In this document: one piece after another, positions 9,455 to 17,501 of the stretch | Position numbering within the stretch: position 1 is the stretch's first letter | Layout of the letters: each line of letters opens with the position of its first letter | Made by a program: the position numbers and the translations under genes | DNA from: Seohaeicola saemankumensis | GTDB taxonomy: Bacteria; Pseudomonadota; Alphaproteobacteria; Rhodobacterales; Rhodobacteraceae | Assembly: GCF_020171285.1 (NCBI RefSeq) | Contig: NZ_JAIUZI010000001.1 | Location: forward strand, 434,001-498,000 | Direction of reading: 5' to 3' | DNA: 64,000 nucleotides | Notes under the pieces: generated by a model | Seen by the model: only the letters and a program-made list of their open reading frames with translations | Told to the model about the DNA's origin: nothing | The model's database searches: none

Positions 9455-10525
9455 ATGCGGCTGTTTCTGGTGATCGTGGTCCTTGCACTGGGCTATCTGT
9501 TGTTGTGGCCGATCCCGTTGGAGCCCGTGGCCTATCATCCACCCAAGGATGCGGGGCTGACCGGCGTTTTTGCCGAGAACGATGCATTGGGATCGGCGGA
9601 GCTGGTGGAGCTGCCGGATGGAGCGGTCGGCCCCGAAGATCTGGCGGTGATGCCGGACGGAACCGTGTATACCGCCGATCTGGCCGGAACGCTCTATCGG
9701 ATCGACGGTGCGACGCCGGTGGCTGTGGATCAACTGGGCGGCCGACCGCTGGGGCTGGACGCGGGGCCGGACGGGGCGCTCTATGTCGCGGACAGCTTTA
9801 CCGGTATCCGACGCTGGAGTGCGCCGGGGCAGGTCGAGACGCTGGTCGATCAGATCGACGGCGGCCCGGTCATCTATGCAAACCAGCTGGACGTGGCCCG
9901 CGACGGCACGGTCTATTTCTCGAATTCCTCGGACAGGTTCGACCCCGAAACCATGGGTGGGACCAAACCGACATCAGTCATGACGATCTTTGAACAGTCC
10001 GACACCGGCTATGTCGCGCGTCGGCTGCCCGACGGCACGGCAGAGAAGATCGCCACCGGATTTGTCTATACCAATGGTGTGGCGCTGTCGCCGGAGGAAG
10101 ATTTCCTGTTGATCGCAGAGACCGGGCGGGCGCGGGTGCATCGGTTGTGGCTGAGCGGGCCGCGCGCGGGCGAGCAGGAGATGTTTCTGGACAACCTGCC
10201 GGGCTATCCCGACAACATCGAGGCGCAGGGCGACGGCACCTTCTGGATCGCTCTGGCCAGCCCGCGAGTGCCGGTAGAGGTTCTGATGCCCTATCCGATG
10301 TTGCGCAAAATGGTCTGGCGGCTGGGGCCGATGGTGCGGCCTGCGCCGATCGAAAAGGGGCATCTGCTGAGGGTCGACGGACAGGGCAATGTGCTGGCCT
10401 CGCTGCAGGATCCGTCGGGGCATCTGGGGATCACCACCGGCGGTCGTGTAATCGACGGGCAACTCTATGTGATGACGCTGGACAGCCCGGGGTTCGGCCG
10501 GATGCCACTGGCGACGGGTGACTAG
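9455..10525 (+). CDS. Strictosidine-synthase-like / SMP-30-type beta-propeller protein
   Basis: 356 residues. An N-terminal hydrophobic segment (MRLFLVIVVLALGYLLLW) would anchor it in the inner membrane with a periplasmic propeller. GPEDLAVMPDGTVYTADLAG, DGALYVADS and VYFSNSSDRF repeat the blade pattern; TNGVALSPEEDFLLIAETG and PGYPDNIEAQGDGTFWIAL are hallmark segments of the strictosidine-synthase/APMAP family. Family members are hydrolases of lactones or esters more often than true synthases; the substrate is unknown. The ATG at 9455 has a GGGAGGG site just upstream. Stands alone between a divergent aminotransferase and the crotonase gene. Confidence 0.8.
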   Translation: MRLFLVIVVLALGYLLLWPIPLEPVAYHPPKDAGLTGVFAENDALGSAELVELPDGAVGPEDLAVMPDGTVYTADLAGTLYRIDGATPVAVDQLGGRPLGLDAGPDGALYVADSFTGIRRWSAPGQVETLVDQIDGGPVIYANQLDVARDGTVYFSNSSDRFDPETMGGTKPTSVMTIFEQSDTGYVARRLPDGTAEKIATGFVYTNGVALSPEEDFLLIAETGRARVHRLWLSGPRAGEQEMFLDNLPGYPDNIEAQGDGTFWIALASPRVPVEVLMPYPMLRKMVWRLGPMVRPAPIEKGHLLRVDGQGNVLASLQDPSGHLGITTGGRVIDGQLYVMTLDSPGFGRMPLATGD

Positions 10526-10627
10526 CGGATCCGCTCGGGCGTGCTGCCCTAACGTCTTTCTGGTGCAGGCGGCGGTTTCGGGGCAGGTTCCGTCAAGACT
10601 TTGGCATGATTGCAGGGAGGAGCCGCC

Positions 10628-11410
10628 ATGGCCCGCGTTTCGGTAGAGTACAAGGATCACACCGCCCATGTCACGTTGACCCGAGGCGACAAGATGAATG
10701 CGCTGGACCGGGCGATGATGGAGGCCATCGTCGCCGCCGGGCAGGAGGTCGCGGCCTCGGACGCGCGGGCGGTGGTGCTGTCGGGCGAAGGCAAGAGTTT
10801 TTGCGCCGGGCTGGACATGGCCAGTTTTGCCACCATGGGCACGGTCGACCCCGAGGAATGGCTGATGGGGCGCACCCACCACGACGCCAACCTCGTGCAG
10901 GAAGTGGCGCTGGTCTGGCGCCGGGTGCCGGTGCCGGTGATCGCCGCGCTCCAAGGCGCGGTGTTCGGCGGTGGGCTGCAGTTGGCGCTGGGCGCGGACA
11001 TCCGAATTGCCGCGCCGGATGCCAAACTGGCGGTGATGGAAATGAAGTGGGGGCTGGTCCCGGACATGGGTGGCATGGCGTTGTTACCGGCGCTGGTTCG
11101 GTCGGACGTTCTGCGGCAACTGACTTATACCGCGCGTCCGGTCCCGGCGGATCAGGCCGAACGCTGGGGGCTGGTAACGTCTCTGTCGGATGACCCGCTG
11201 AGCGCGGCGCAGGCGCTGGCCGAGGACATCGCGGGCAAGAGCCCGTCCGCGATCCGGGGCGCGAAGCGGCTGATCGAAGTGGCCGAAGCCGCCACGCGCG
11301 AGGACGTGCTGCTGGCGGAATCGCGCGAGCAGGTGCAGCTGATCGGGAAGCCCGACCAGATGGAGGTGATCGCGGCGCAGATGCAGGGGCGCAAGGCGAA
11401 TTTCAAATAA
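10628..11410 (+). CDS. Crotonase / enoyl-CoA hydratase-isomerase family protein
   Basis: 260-residue acyl-CoA enzyme of the crotonase fold. The two oxyanion-hole segments are SFCAGLDMASF and GAVFGGGLQLALGADIRI. In classical enoyl-CoA hydratase two Glu residues act on water: one follows GGGC (GGGCEL) and one lies in the next helix. Here the first position reads GGGLQL, a Gln, while the second Glu survives in VMEMKWGL. It may therefore be an isomerase, hydrolase or hydratase variant. The ATG at 10628 has a CAGGGAGG site; a strong terminator follows at 11460. No beta-oxidation genes are adjacent. Confidence 0.8.
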   Translation: MARVSVEYKDHTAHVTLTRGDKMNALDRAMMEAIVAAGQEVAASDARAVVLSGEGKSFCAGLDMASFATMGTVDPEEWLMGRTHHDANLVQEVALVWRRVPVPVIAALQGAVFGGGLQLALGADIRIAAPDAKLAVMEMKWGLVPDMGGMALLPALVRSDVLRQLTYTARPVPADQAERWGLVTSLSDDPLSAAQALAEDIAGKSPSAIRGAKRLIEVAEAATREDVLLAESREQVQLIGKPDQMEVIAAQMQGRKANFK

Positions 11411-11459
11411 TTTCTGGTGGTTATCCGGCCCATTTGCCGCAAACGGTGCGGAAAGATTG

Positions 11460-11497
11460 CCCCCGGCGGCCCATGTGGCGGCCGGGGGACTTTTTTT
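11460..11497 (+). terminator. Rho-independent terminator after crotonase gene
   Basis: A GC-rich stem (CCCCCGGC paired with GCCGGGGG, extended by three pairs after one mismatch, around the loop CATGT) is followed by ACTTTTTTT. This is a standard intrinsic terminator for the rightward crotonase gene and could also serve the convergent valS. Confidence 0.75.
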
Positions 11498-11522
11498 GAG
11501 TATTTGTGAAGAGATGAAAAGG
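11498..11522. repeat. Intergenic repeat, copy 2
   Basis: GAGTATTTGTGAAGAGATGA... runs directly from the T-run of the terminator to within one base of the valS stop codon. It matches the 4485-4510 copy except for one gap and two changed bases. Confidence 0.6.
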
Positions 11523-11523
11523 C

Positions 11524-14500
11524 TTAGCCCAGTTCATTAAGGCGCGCGAGCGCCTCTTTCAGCTTGCTCTCTTCCTCTTCGCGCGCGGCCAGGTTGGCAC
11601 GGGTTTCCTCGACCACTTCGGCAGGCGCGGAGGCGGCGAACTTGGGATTGTTCAGGCGGCCGCGCAACCCGCCGAGTTCCTTGGCGAGTTTGCCGAGGGT
11701 CTTTTCCAGCCGCGCCTTTTCCTCGCCGATGTCGATGATGTCGGCCAGCGGCAGGCCAAAGCTGGCGCCGCCGGCGGCCACGGTGATGGTGCCCTTGGGC
11801 ATGGCATCGGCGCGGCTGAGGCCGTCGATCCGGGCGAGGCGTTTGATCAGGACCTCGTTGCGGTCCCAGGCTTGCTGCCCGGCTGCGTCGATCTCGGTGA
11901 CCAGCATCGGTATTTTCAACCCGGCGGGCACATGCATCTGGGCACGGGCCGAGCGCACGCTTTCGATCAGGCCGATTACCCAGTTCATCTCGTGATCGGC
12001 GTCGCTGTCGATCAGTTCCGCGCCGTATTCCGGCCAGTGGGCGTGGATCAGCATCCGGGGGCGGGTGCCGGACAGATGCCAAAGCTCCTCGGTGATAAAG
12101 GGCATGATCGGGTGCAGCAGAATCAGGCATTGATCCAGCACCCATTTCATCGTGGCTTGCGTTTCGGCCTGGGCCGTCGGGTCATCGCCCTGCAAAAGAG
12201 GTTTGGAGAACTCGACATACCAGTCACAGACCTTGCCCCAGACAAAGGCATAAAGCGCGTTGGCCGCATCGTTGAAGCGGTAGTTTGCCAACGCATCGTC
12301 AATGTCGGCACGCACCCGGGCAGTTTCGCCGAGGATCCACTTGTTCAGCGTCTGCTGTGGCTGCGGGATGGCGTCAGCGGTAACGTCGAAGACGCCGTTC
12401 ATCTCCGCGAACCGGGCGAAGTTCCACAGCTTGGTGCCGAAATTCCGGTATCCGGCAATACGTTGCATGTCGAGCTTCAACACGCCACCCAGCGCCGCCA
12501 TCGCCGCCGAAGAGAACCGCAGCGCGTCGGCGCCGTATTCGTCGATCACCTCAAGCGGATCGACGACATTGCCGACCGATTTCGACATTTTCTTGCCCTT
12601 GGCGTCGCGCACCAGGCCATGCAGATAAACCTCCTTGAACGGGATTTCATCGACCACGGCCAGTTGCATCATCATCATCCGGGCAACCCAGAAGAACAGG
12701 ATGTCCTGACCGGTGACCAGCACCGAGGTCGGGAAATATTTCTGCAACTCGGGTGTCTGTTCCGGCCAGCCCAGGGTGCCGATCGGCCACAGGCCGGAGG
12801 AGAACCAGGTGTCGAGCACATCGGGATCGCGCCAGACCGGGTAAACCAGTTTGGTCGGATCCTGATCGACGGCATAATGGGCCAGGCTTTCCGCCAGCGC
12901 ATGGATGGCGGCGTGCTTGTCCTCGACCTCGACCACGGTGGCGTGGTTCAGGGGGGCGGGGATGTCTGCGTTGTCGTCGAGGAACCGGCTGACGACGTCG
13001 TCGAAGGACGGGCCGCAATGGGAAACGTCGCCGCTGTGCAGCATACCGCCTTCGTTCAGCAGCCGCCCGAGTTCGACAAGGTCGAGGTCGCCATCGCCTT
13101 CATCGTCAGAGAAGTTCTCGGCCGACAGGTTCAGTCCGTACCACACGGGGATCTGATGCCCCCACCACAGCTGGCGCGAAATGCACCAGGGTTCGATGTT
13201 TTCCAGCCAGTGGTAGTAGGTCCGTTCGCCGCTTTCGGGCAGGATCTTGACCGTGCCTTCGCGCACCTTGTCCAGTGCCGGGCCGACGACCTTTTCTGCG
13301 TCCACGAACCACTGATCGGTGAGCATCGGTTCAATCACCACTTTGGAGCGGTCGCCAAAGGGCTGCATGATCGGCTTGTTTTCTACAAGCGGAACCGGTT
13401 CGCCTTCGTCGCCGAGGACCATCACTGCGAGACCTTCGGCCGTAATCTGATCCACCACGCGTTTGCGGGCCTCGAACCGGTCCAGCCCGCGCAGGTCGTC
13501 CGGGACGAGGTTGATCGCGTCGGCTTCGGTCTCGGTCAGGGTCCGTTCGCCCTTGGCGACATCCATCGCGATACCGGCGGCGGTTTCATAGCTGTCGCCG
13601 TCCGCGCGCATTTGCGCGCGCGTGTCCATCAGGCGGTACATCGGGATGCCCCCCCGTCTGGCGACCTGATAGTCGTTGAAGTCATGCGCGCCGGTGATCT
13701 TGACCGCGCCAGAGCCAAAATCCGGATCGGGATAGTCATCGGTGATGATCGGAATCAGGCGGCGGTGCTCTTTCGGGCCGACCGGGATTTCGCAGAGTTT
13801 GCCAACGATTGGCGCGTAACGCTCATCCGATGGGTGAACCGCAACCGCACCATCGCCGAGCATGGTTTCGGGTCGCGTTGTCGCGATAGAGATATAGTCA
13901 CGCTCTTCTTCCAGCACTACGTTGCCGTCCTCGTCCTTCTCGACGTAGGTATAGGTTTCGCCCCCGGCCAGCGGGTACTTGAAGTGCCACATGTGGCCCG
14001 CGACCTCGATGTTCTCGACCTCGAGATCGGAGATCGCGGTCTCGAAATGCGGGTCCCAGTTGACCAGACGCTTGCCGCGATAGATCAGCCCCTTGTGATA
14101 CATGTCTACGAAGACCTTGATCACGGCATCGTGGAAATTCGGACCCTTGCCCTTTTCCGGATCGCCCGGCGCGCCGCCCATGGTGAACGCTTCGCGCGAC
14201 CAGTCGCAGGAGGCGCCGAGACGCTTAAGCTGACCTATGATGGTGCCACGCGATTTGACCTTCTGCTGCCAGACCCGGTCCAGGAACGCGTCGCGGCCCA
14301 TCTCGACACGCGAGGGTTCCTGATTGGCGGCCATCTCGCGTTCGGTCACCATCTGGGTTGCGATGCCGGCATGATCTGTGCCGGGCTGCCAGAGCGTGTC
14401 AAAGCCGCGCATGCGGTGCCAGCGGATCAGGATGTCCTGCAACGTGTTGTTAAAGGCATGCCCCATGTGCAGCGATCCGGTCACGTTGGGGGGCGGGATC

Positions 14501-14622
14501 ATGATGCAATAGGTTTCCGCGCGTGAGGCATTCGCCCCCGCCTTGAAGCACCCGGCCTCTTCCCATGCCTGATACAGGCGGTCCTCGGCTTCGGCCGCGT
14601 TGAAGGTTTTTTCCATCGCCAT
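11524..14622 (-). CDS. valS: Valyl-tRNA synthetase
   Basis: 1032-residue class Ia synthetase that charges tRNA(Val). The N-terminus has [20 protein letters not shown], with the HIGH-type ATP motif as HMGH at residues 52-55. The KMSKS loop is present as [15 protein letters not shown]. The editing CP1 region ([17 protein letters not shown]) and a C-terminal anticodon-binding domain with a Leu/Glu/Lys-rich coiled coil at the end ([16 protein letters not shown]) are visible. The start at 14622 (MAMEKTF) fits the family; a longer frame to 14706 adds non-conserved residues. A GGGA sequence lies upstream. Monocistronic, convergent with the crotonase gene. Confidence 0.95.
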   Translation of the reverse strand: MAMEKTFNAAEAEDRLYQAWEEAGCFKAGANASRAETYCIMIPPPNVTGSLHMGHAFNNTLQDILIRWHRMRGFDTLWQPGTDHAGIATQMVTEREMAANQEPSRVEMGRDAFLDRVWQQKVKSRGTIIGQLKRLGASCDWSREAFTMGGAPGDPEKGKGPNFHDAVIKVFVDMYHKGLIYRGKRLVNWDPHFETAISDLEVENIEVAGHMWHFKYPLAGGETYTYVEKDEDGNVVLEEERDYISIATTRPETMLGDGAVAVHPSDERYAPIVGKLCEIPVGPKEHRRLIPIITDDYPDPDFGSGAVKITGAHDFNDYQVARRGGIPMYRLMDTRAQMRADGDSYETAAGIAMDVAKGERTLTETEADAINLVPDDLRGLDRFEARKRVVDQITAEGLAVMVLGDEGEPVPLVENKPIMQPFGDRSKVVIEPMLTDQWFVDAEKVVGPALDKVREGTVKILPESGERTYYHWLENIEPWCISRQLWWGHQIPVWYGLNLSAENFSDDEGDGDLDLVELGRLLNEGGMLHSGDVSHCGPSFDDVVSRFLDDNADIPAPLNHATVVEVEDKHAAIHALAESLAHYAVDQDPTKLVYPVWRDPDVLDTWFSSGLWPIGTLGWPEQTPELQKYFPTSVLVTGQDILFFWVARMMMMQLAVVDEIPFKEVYLHGLVRDAKGKKMSKSVGNVVDPLEVIDEYGADALRFSSAAMAALGGVLKLDMQRIAGYRNFGTKLWNFARFAEMNGVFDVTADAIPQPQQTLNKWILGETARVRADIDDALANYRFNDAANALYAFVWGKVCDWYVEFSKPLLQGDDPTAQAETQATMKWVLDQCLILLHPIMPFITEELWHLSGTRPRMLIHAHWPEYGAELIDSDADHEMNWVIGLIESVRSARAQMHVPAGLKIPMLVTEIDAAGQQAWDRNEVLIKRLARIDGLSRADAMPKGTITVAAGGASFGLPLADIIDIGEEKARLEKTLGKLAKELGGLRGRLNNPKFAASAPAEVVEETRANLAAREEEESKLKEALARLNELG

Positions 14623-14736
14623 CGTGACAGTCCCTTTTCCGGTCGCAGGTTCCTCTAGCGAAACCCGGGCGCGAGGGGAAGGTAGGGGCCATGGTTTTCT
14701 GGTCAATCAGAGGCGTGAGCAGGCTGAAAGACCGCA

Positions 14737-14939
14737 TTTGCGTATCTGCAACAAGTAGAACCCATGGCGCGGGCACGCCCTGGCCCCCGGACGACAGCCT
14801 CTCTCGGCGAAACGGAACTGGGGCAGGGCGGGCTTCTCCTTGTGCGGTCATCGGCTCGCCAGCCTGTACCGCGGGATCAGTAGAGACCCGGCGGGGTTAA
14901 CTTCTGGTTACCGGCTTCTTCTTGTTGCAAATACGCAAA
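14737..14939. repeat. 203-bp element bounded by 24-bp inverted repeats
   Basis: The 337-bp gap between valS and the hydrolase gene (14623-14959) holds no plausible gene. It does contain 14737-14760 (TTTGCGTATCTGCAACAAGT...) and its reverse complement at 14916-14939, 22 of 24 positions matching. About 155 bp lie between the arms. The layout resembles a small non-autonomous transposable element, though no target-site duplication is obvious. A further short hairpin, GCGCC-GCA-GGCGC, follows at 14941-14953 and could terminate the hydrolase gene. Confidence 0.5.
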
Positions 14940-14959
14940 CGCGCCGCAGGCGCAATCAT

Positions 14960-15673
14960 TCAAACTTGCGCGCCTCTGGCGCGCTCCGTCGGATCAGGAT
15001 GCAGTGCAAAGCGCTCCTTGAAGTATTGCTCGACCCGGTCATAAGCCGGTTGGTGAAAATGGATCGTCAGCAAGGAATGTTGGTCGCCCTCAAATTCAAG
15101 CGTCGTTAAGTCTTGGCCGAACACACGCTTCAAAGCGTCGAACAGGGGATCCGGCACCAGTTTGTCGCCTGAAAAGCGCATCGCAAGCCCCGGTCCGCGG
15201 GCCTGCATCCCCTTGCGGGCCGCAGCGATGTCCTTTTCGTTCATATGCAGTTGCCCCTTGGAGCGGATCGGCAGGGCAGGTTGGCTGGCCACCCCGCCGA
15301 TCACCGCCTCATCGGCCATCAGGGTCAGGGCAAAACTGCCGGTCAGGCACATACCGATCACACCCACTCCCGGCCCGCCTTCGAGGTGATGGATATGGCG
15401 TGCCAATTCGCGCAACCACCCGACGAAAGGGCTTTGCCGACCTTTCAGAAAGACGTTGAGTTCCCGCCTGACGCAGATCACCCGCAACGTGTTGCGCAGC
15501 ATCGCGACCTTGCCGAAGGGGCCCAGGAAATGCGGCAGATAGACCCGAAAACCGGCTGCGTTCAGCCGTTTCACCAGATCCAGCGTTTGCGGCCCGATCC
15601 CCGGCAGTTCCTGCATCAGCAGGATTGGTGGCCCATCGCCGCTGACGTGCACGTCATGGGTTGCGGTTGGCAC
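14960..15673 (-). CDS. Dienelactone-hydrolase-family alpha/beta hydrolase
   Basis: 237 residues of the DLH fold. The nucleophile elbow is GMCLTGSF, placing a Cys (residue 109) where most alpha/beta hydrolases have Ser; Asp170 in FSGDKLVP and His199 in EGDQHSLLT complete a Cys-Asp-His triad as in classical dienelactone hydrolase. The N-terminal PPILLMQELPGI fits the substrate-binding Glu region. Real dienelactone hydrolases act in chlorocatechol degradation, but no catechol genes are nearby, so the substrate is open. Ends just left of the Lrp-family gene on the same strand, with an 88-bp gap. Confidence 0.8.
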   Translation of the reverse strand: MPTATHDVHVSGDGPPILLMQELPGIGPQTLDLVKRLNAAGFRVYLPHFLGPFGKVAMLRNTLRVICVRRELNVFLKGRQSPFVGWLRELARHIHHLEGGPGVGVIGMCLTGSFALTLMADEAVIGGVASQPALPIRSKGQLHMNEKDIAAARKGMQARGPGLAMRFSGDKLVPDPLFDALKRVFGQDLTTLEFEGDQHSLLTIHFHQPAYDRVEQYFKERFALHPDPTERARGAQV

Positions 15674-15761
15674 CGGTCAACATCGGGGCTGAAAACGAAA
15701 ACGTGTCTTTCGGGGTCCAGTCGCTCATACCGGTAACTTAGGCAGCGGTACGCAGCCCTGT

Positions 15762-16214
15762 CTAGGGAAGGGCTCGGCCCGTGCGATCCAGTTTGGTTGC
15801 CAGATGAATGAGGCTTTCCGAGGATTTGACACCGCGCGCTTCGCCGATCCGGTCAAGCGTTTCGTCCAGATCGGCAGTCGTGGGGGCCGTGACCTGGACC
15901 AGCAGGTCAAACCGGCCTGACGTCGTATGCACCGTCTCCACCCCTTCCAATGCGCGCAGCCGGGTCAGGACGGCGGGACCGGACCTGGGTTCGATCGACA
16001 CTAGAACCGAGGCGCGCAGGGCGGGTTCGGTCGCGCTGCCCGCACGCAGGGTGTAGCCGGCGATCGCGCCCTGGTTTTCCAGCCGTTCGATCCGGGCCTG
16101 TACGGTGGTGCGAGCAAGTCCCAGTTTTCGGGCGAGTTCAGCCACCGGAGCCCGGGCGTTCTCTCGCAGTAGCATCAGCAAGGCACGATCTTTTTCGTCG
16201 AATTTCACATCCAT
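15762..16214 (-). CDS. Lrp/AsnC-family transcriptional regulator
   Basis: 150-residue regulator. The N-terminal winged helix (about 6-60) reads FDEKDRALLMLLRENARA and then LGLARTTVQARIERLE, the recognition helix. The C-terminal RAM domain (about 70-150), which binds amino acids and drives oligomerisation, contains the GRFDLLVQV strand. It is divergent from the PLP decarboxylase gene, with 98 bp between the start codons. Lrp-type genes usually regulate their divergent neighbour in response to an amino acid; ornithine or lysine would fit here. That link is inference. Confidence 0.9.
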   Translation of the reverse strand: MDVKFDEKDRALLMLLRENARAPVAELARKLGLARTTVQARIERLENQGAIAGYTLRAGSATEPALRASVLVSIEPRSGPAVLTRLRALEGVETVHTTSGRFDLLVQVTAPTTADLDETLDRIGEARGVKSSESLIHLATKLDRTGRALP

Positions 16215-16240
16215 TCCGTCACTTTGCCGAAGAATCCAGA

Positions 16241-16256
16241 CAAATCAACATATTTG
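16241..16256. promoter_or_regulatory. Candidate Lrp-family operator
   Basis: CAAAT-CAACAT-ATTTG, a 5-bp inverted repeat with a 6-bp A/T-rich spacer, sits in the 98-bp gap between the Lrp-family gene and the decarboxylase gene. Size and AT content fit an Lrp/AsnC dimer site; only one copy is clear. Confidence 0.4.
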
Positions 16257-16312
16257 CCGGGCGGAATTGGCATCGCGGTGTCGGATACTGCAGAAAACAG
16301 TGAGGTAAATCG

Positions 16313-17470
16313 ATGCAACGTCATCTGTCCCCTATCGCATCGCCAGAGGTTTATCTGGCGCGCCACCAGCCGGACCATCCGGTCATGTTTCTGGCGCCGG
16401 ACGCGCTGCGGACCAGCGCGCGGCGGTTTCTTGACGGCTTCGGCGGGCTGGTGACCTATGCGGTCAAGGCCAATGCACGGGCCGAGGTTCTGGCCAATCT
16501 CGACGCTGCCGGGATCGGTGGATTTGACGTGGCCTCGCCGCAGGAAATGGCAGCGGTTCGTGCGCTGAACGCGCAGGCGGTGCTGCATTACAACAATCCG
16601 GTTCGGTCACCGGCCGAGGTGGCGGCGGGGATCGCCGCAGGGGTTGCCAGCTGGTCGGTGGACGAGACGGGCGAATTGGACAAGTTGCACGCGGTGCCCC
16701 GGCAAGCGGAGATTGCAGTGCGGTTCGCGCTGCCGGTGGTCGGGGCGGCCTATGATTTCGGCGAGAAATTCGGAGCCACGCCGGAAGAAGCCGCTAAGTT
16801 GCTGGTCCGGGTGGCCGAGGCGGGCTTTGTCCCGGCGCTGAGTTTCCACCCGGGCACCCAATGCAGCGACCCGGGTGCGTGGGTCGCCTATATTGCCGAA
16901 GCGGCCGGGATCGCGCGGCGGGCGGGTGTTCGGATCGCGCGGTTGAATGTGGGCGGAGGCTTCGCCGCCCATCGTAGTGGCGCGGCGCCAGATCTGGAGG
17001 CTGTATTCGCAGCGATCCGGCAGGAGGTAAACCGGGCCTTTGCCGGGCAGGTGCCGGATCTGATGTGCGAGCCGGGACGCGCGATGGTGGCCGAGGGCTT
17101 TTCCCTTGCAACGCGGGTCAAGAGCCTGCGCTCGGGTGGTGACGTCGTTTACCTGAATGATGGGATCTATGGTGGATTGACCGACCTGCGCGACATGGGG
17201 TTGAGCGGACGGGTGCGGGTGATCGGTCCGCTGGGCGAAAGGCGATCGGGGCAGATGGTGCCCCGTGTTGTCTTTGGACCGACCTGCGACAGCCTTGATC
17301 GGCTACCGGACGGGTTGATGTTGCCTGCGGACACCCAGACCGGAGATTATGTCCTGTTTGATGGCATGGGCGCCTATTCCATTGCCATGTCTACGGGCTT
17401 CAACGGTTATGGGGTCGATGACGTCGTGACCGTTCTGTCGTTGTCTGGACATTCCACCGGGGCAGGCTAG
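16313..17470 (+). CDS. Fold-III PLP decarboxylase (ornithine/diaminopimelate decarboxylase family)
   Basis: 385-residue alanine-racemase-fold decarboxylase. TYAVKANARAEVL holds the PLP Lys (residue 52); GFDVASPQEM, SFHPGTQC (His face of PLP), EPGRAMVAE, and FGPTCDSLDR with the catalytic Cys325 from the partner subunit follow, then GAYS near the end. The combination of GPTCDSxD and about 385 residues points to an ornithine-type decarboxylase producing putrescine rather than LysA, which is longer. Substrate remains inference. Expression is probably controlled by the divergent Lrp-family regulator. Confidence 0.85.
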   Translation: MQRHLSPIASPEVYLARHQPDHPVMFLAPDALRTSARRFLDGFGGLVTYAVKANARAEVLANLDAAGIGGFDVASPQEMAAVRALNAQAVLHYNNPVRSPAEVAAGIAAGVASWSVDETGELDKLHAVPRQAEIAVRFALPVVGAAYDFGEKFGATPEEAAKLLVRVAEAGFVPALSFHPGTQCSDPGAWVAYIAEAAGIARRAGVRIARLNVGGGFAAHRSGAAPDLEAVFAAIRQEVNRAFAGQVPDLMCEPGRAMVAEGFSLATRVKSLRSGGDVVYLNDGIYGGLTDLRDMGLSGRVRVIGPLGERRSGQMVPRVVFGPTCDSLDRLPDGLMLPADTQTGDYVLFDGMGAYSIAMSTGFNGYGVDDVVTVLSLSGHSTGAG

Positions 17471-17501
17471 TGTCGCCTCGGACAGGGAATGCGAGGACGC
17501 G

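Noticed and set aside
11872..14526. Long rightward open frame of 884 codons opposite valS
   Set aside because: It is antisense to a fully supported valS and its translation is rich in Gln, His and Arg without domain patterns; a high-GC shadow frame.
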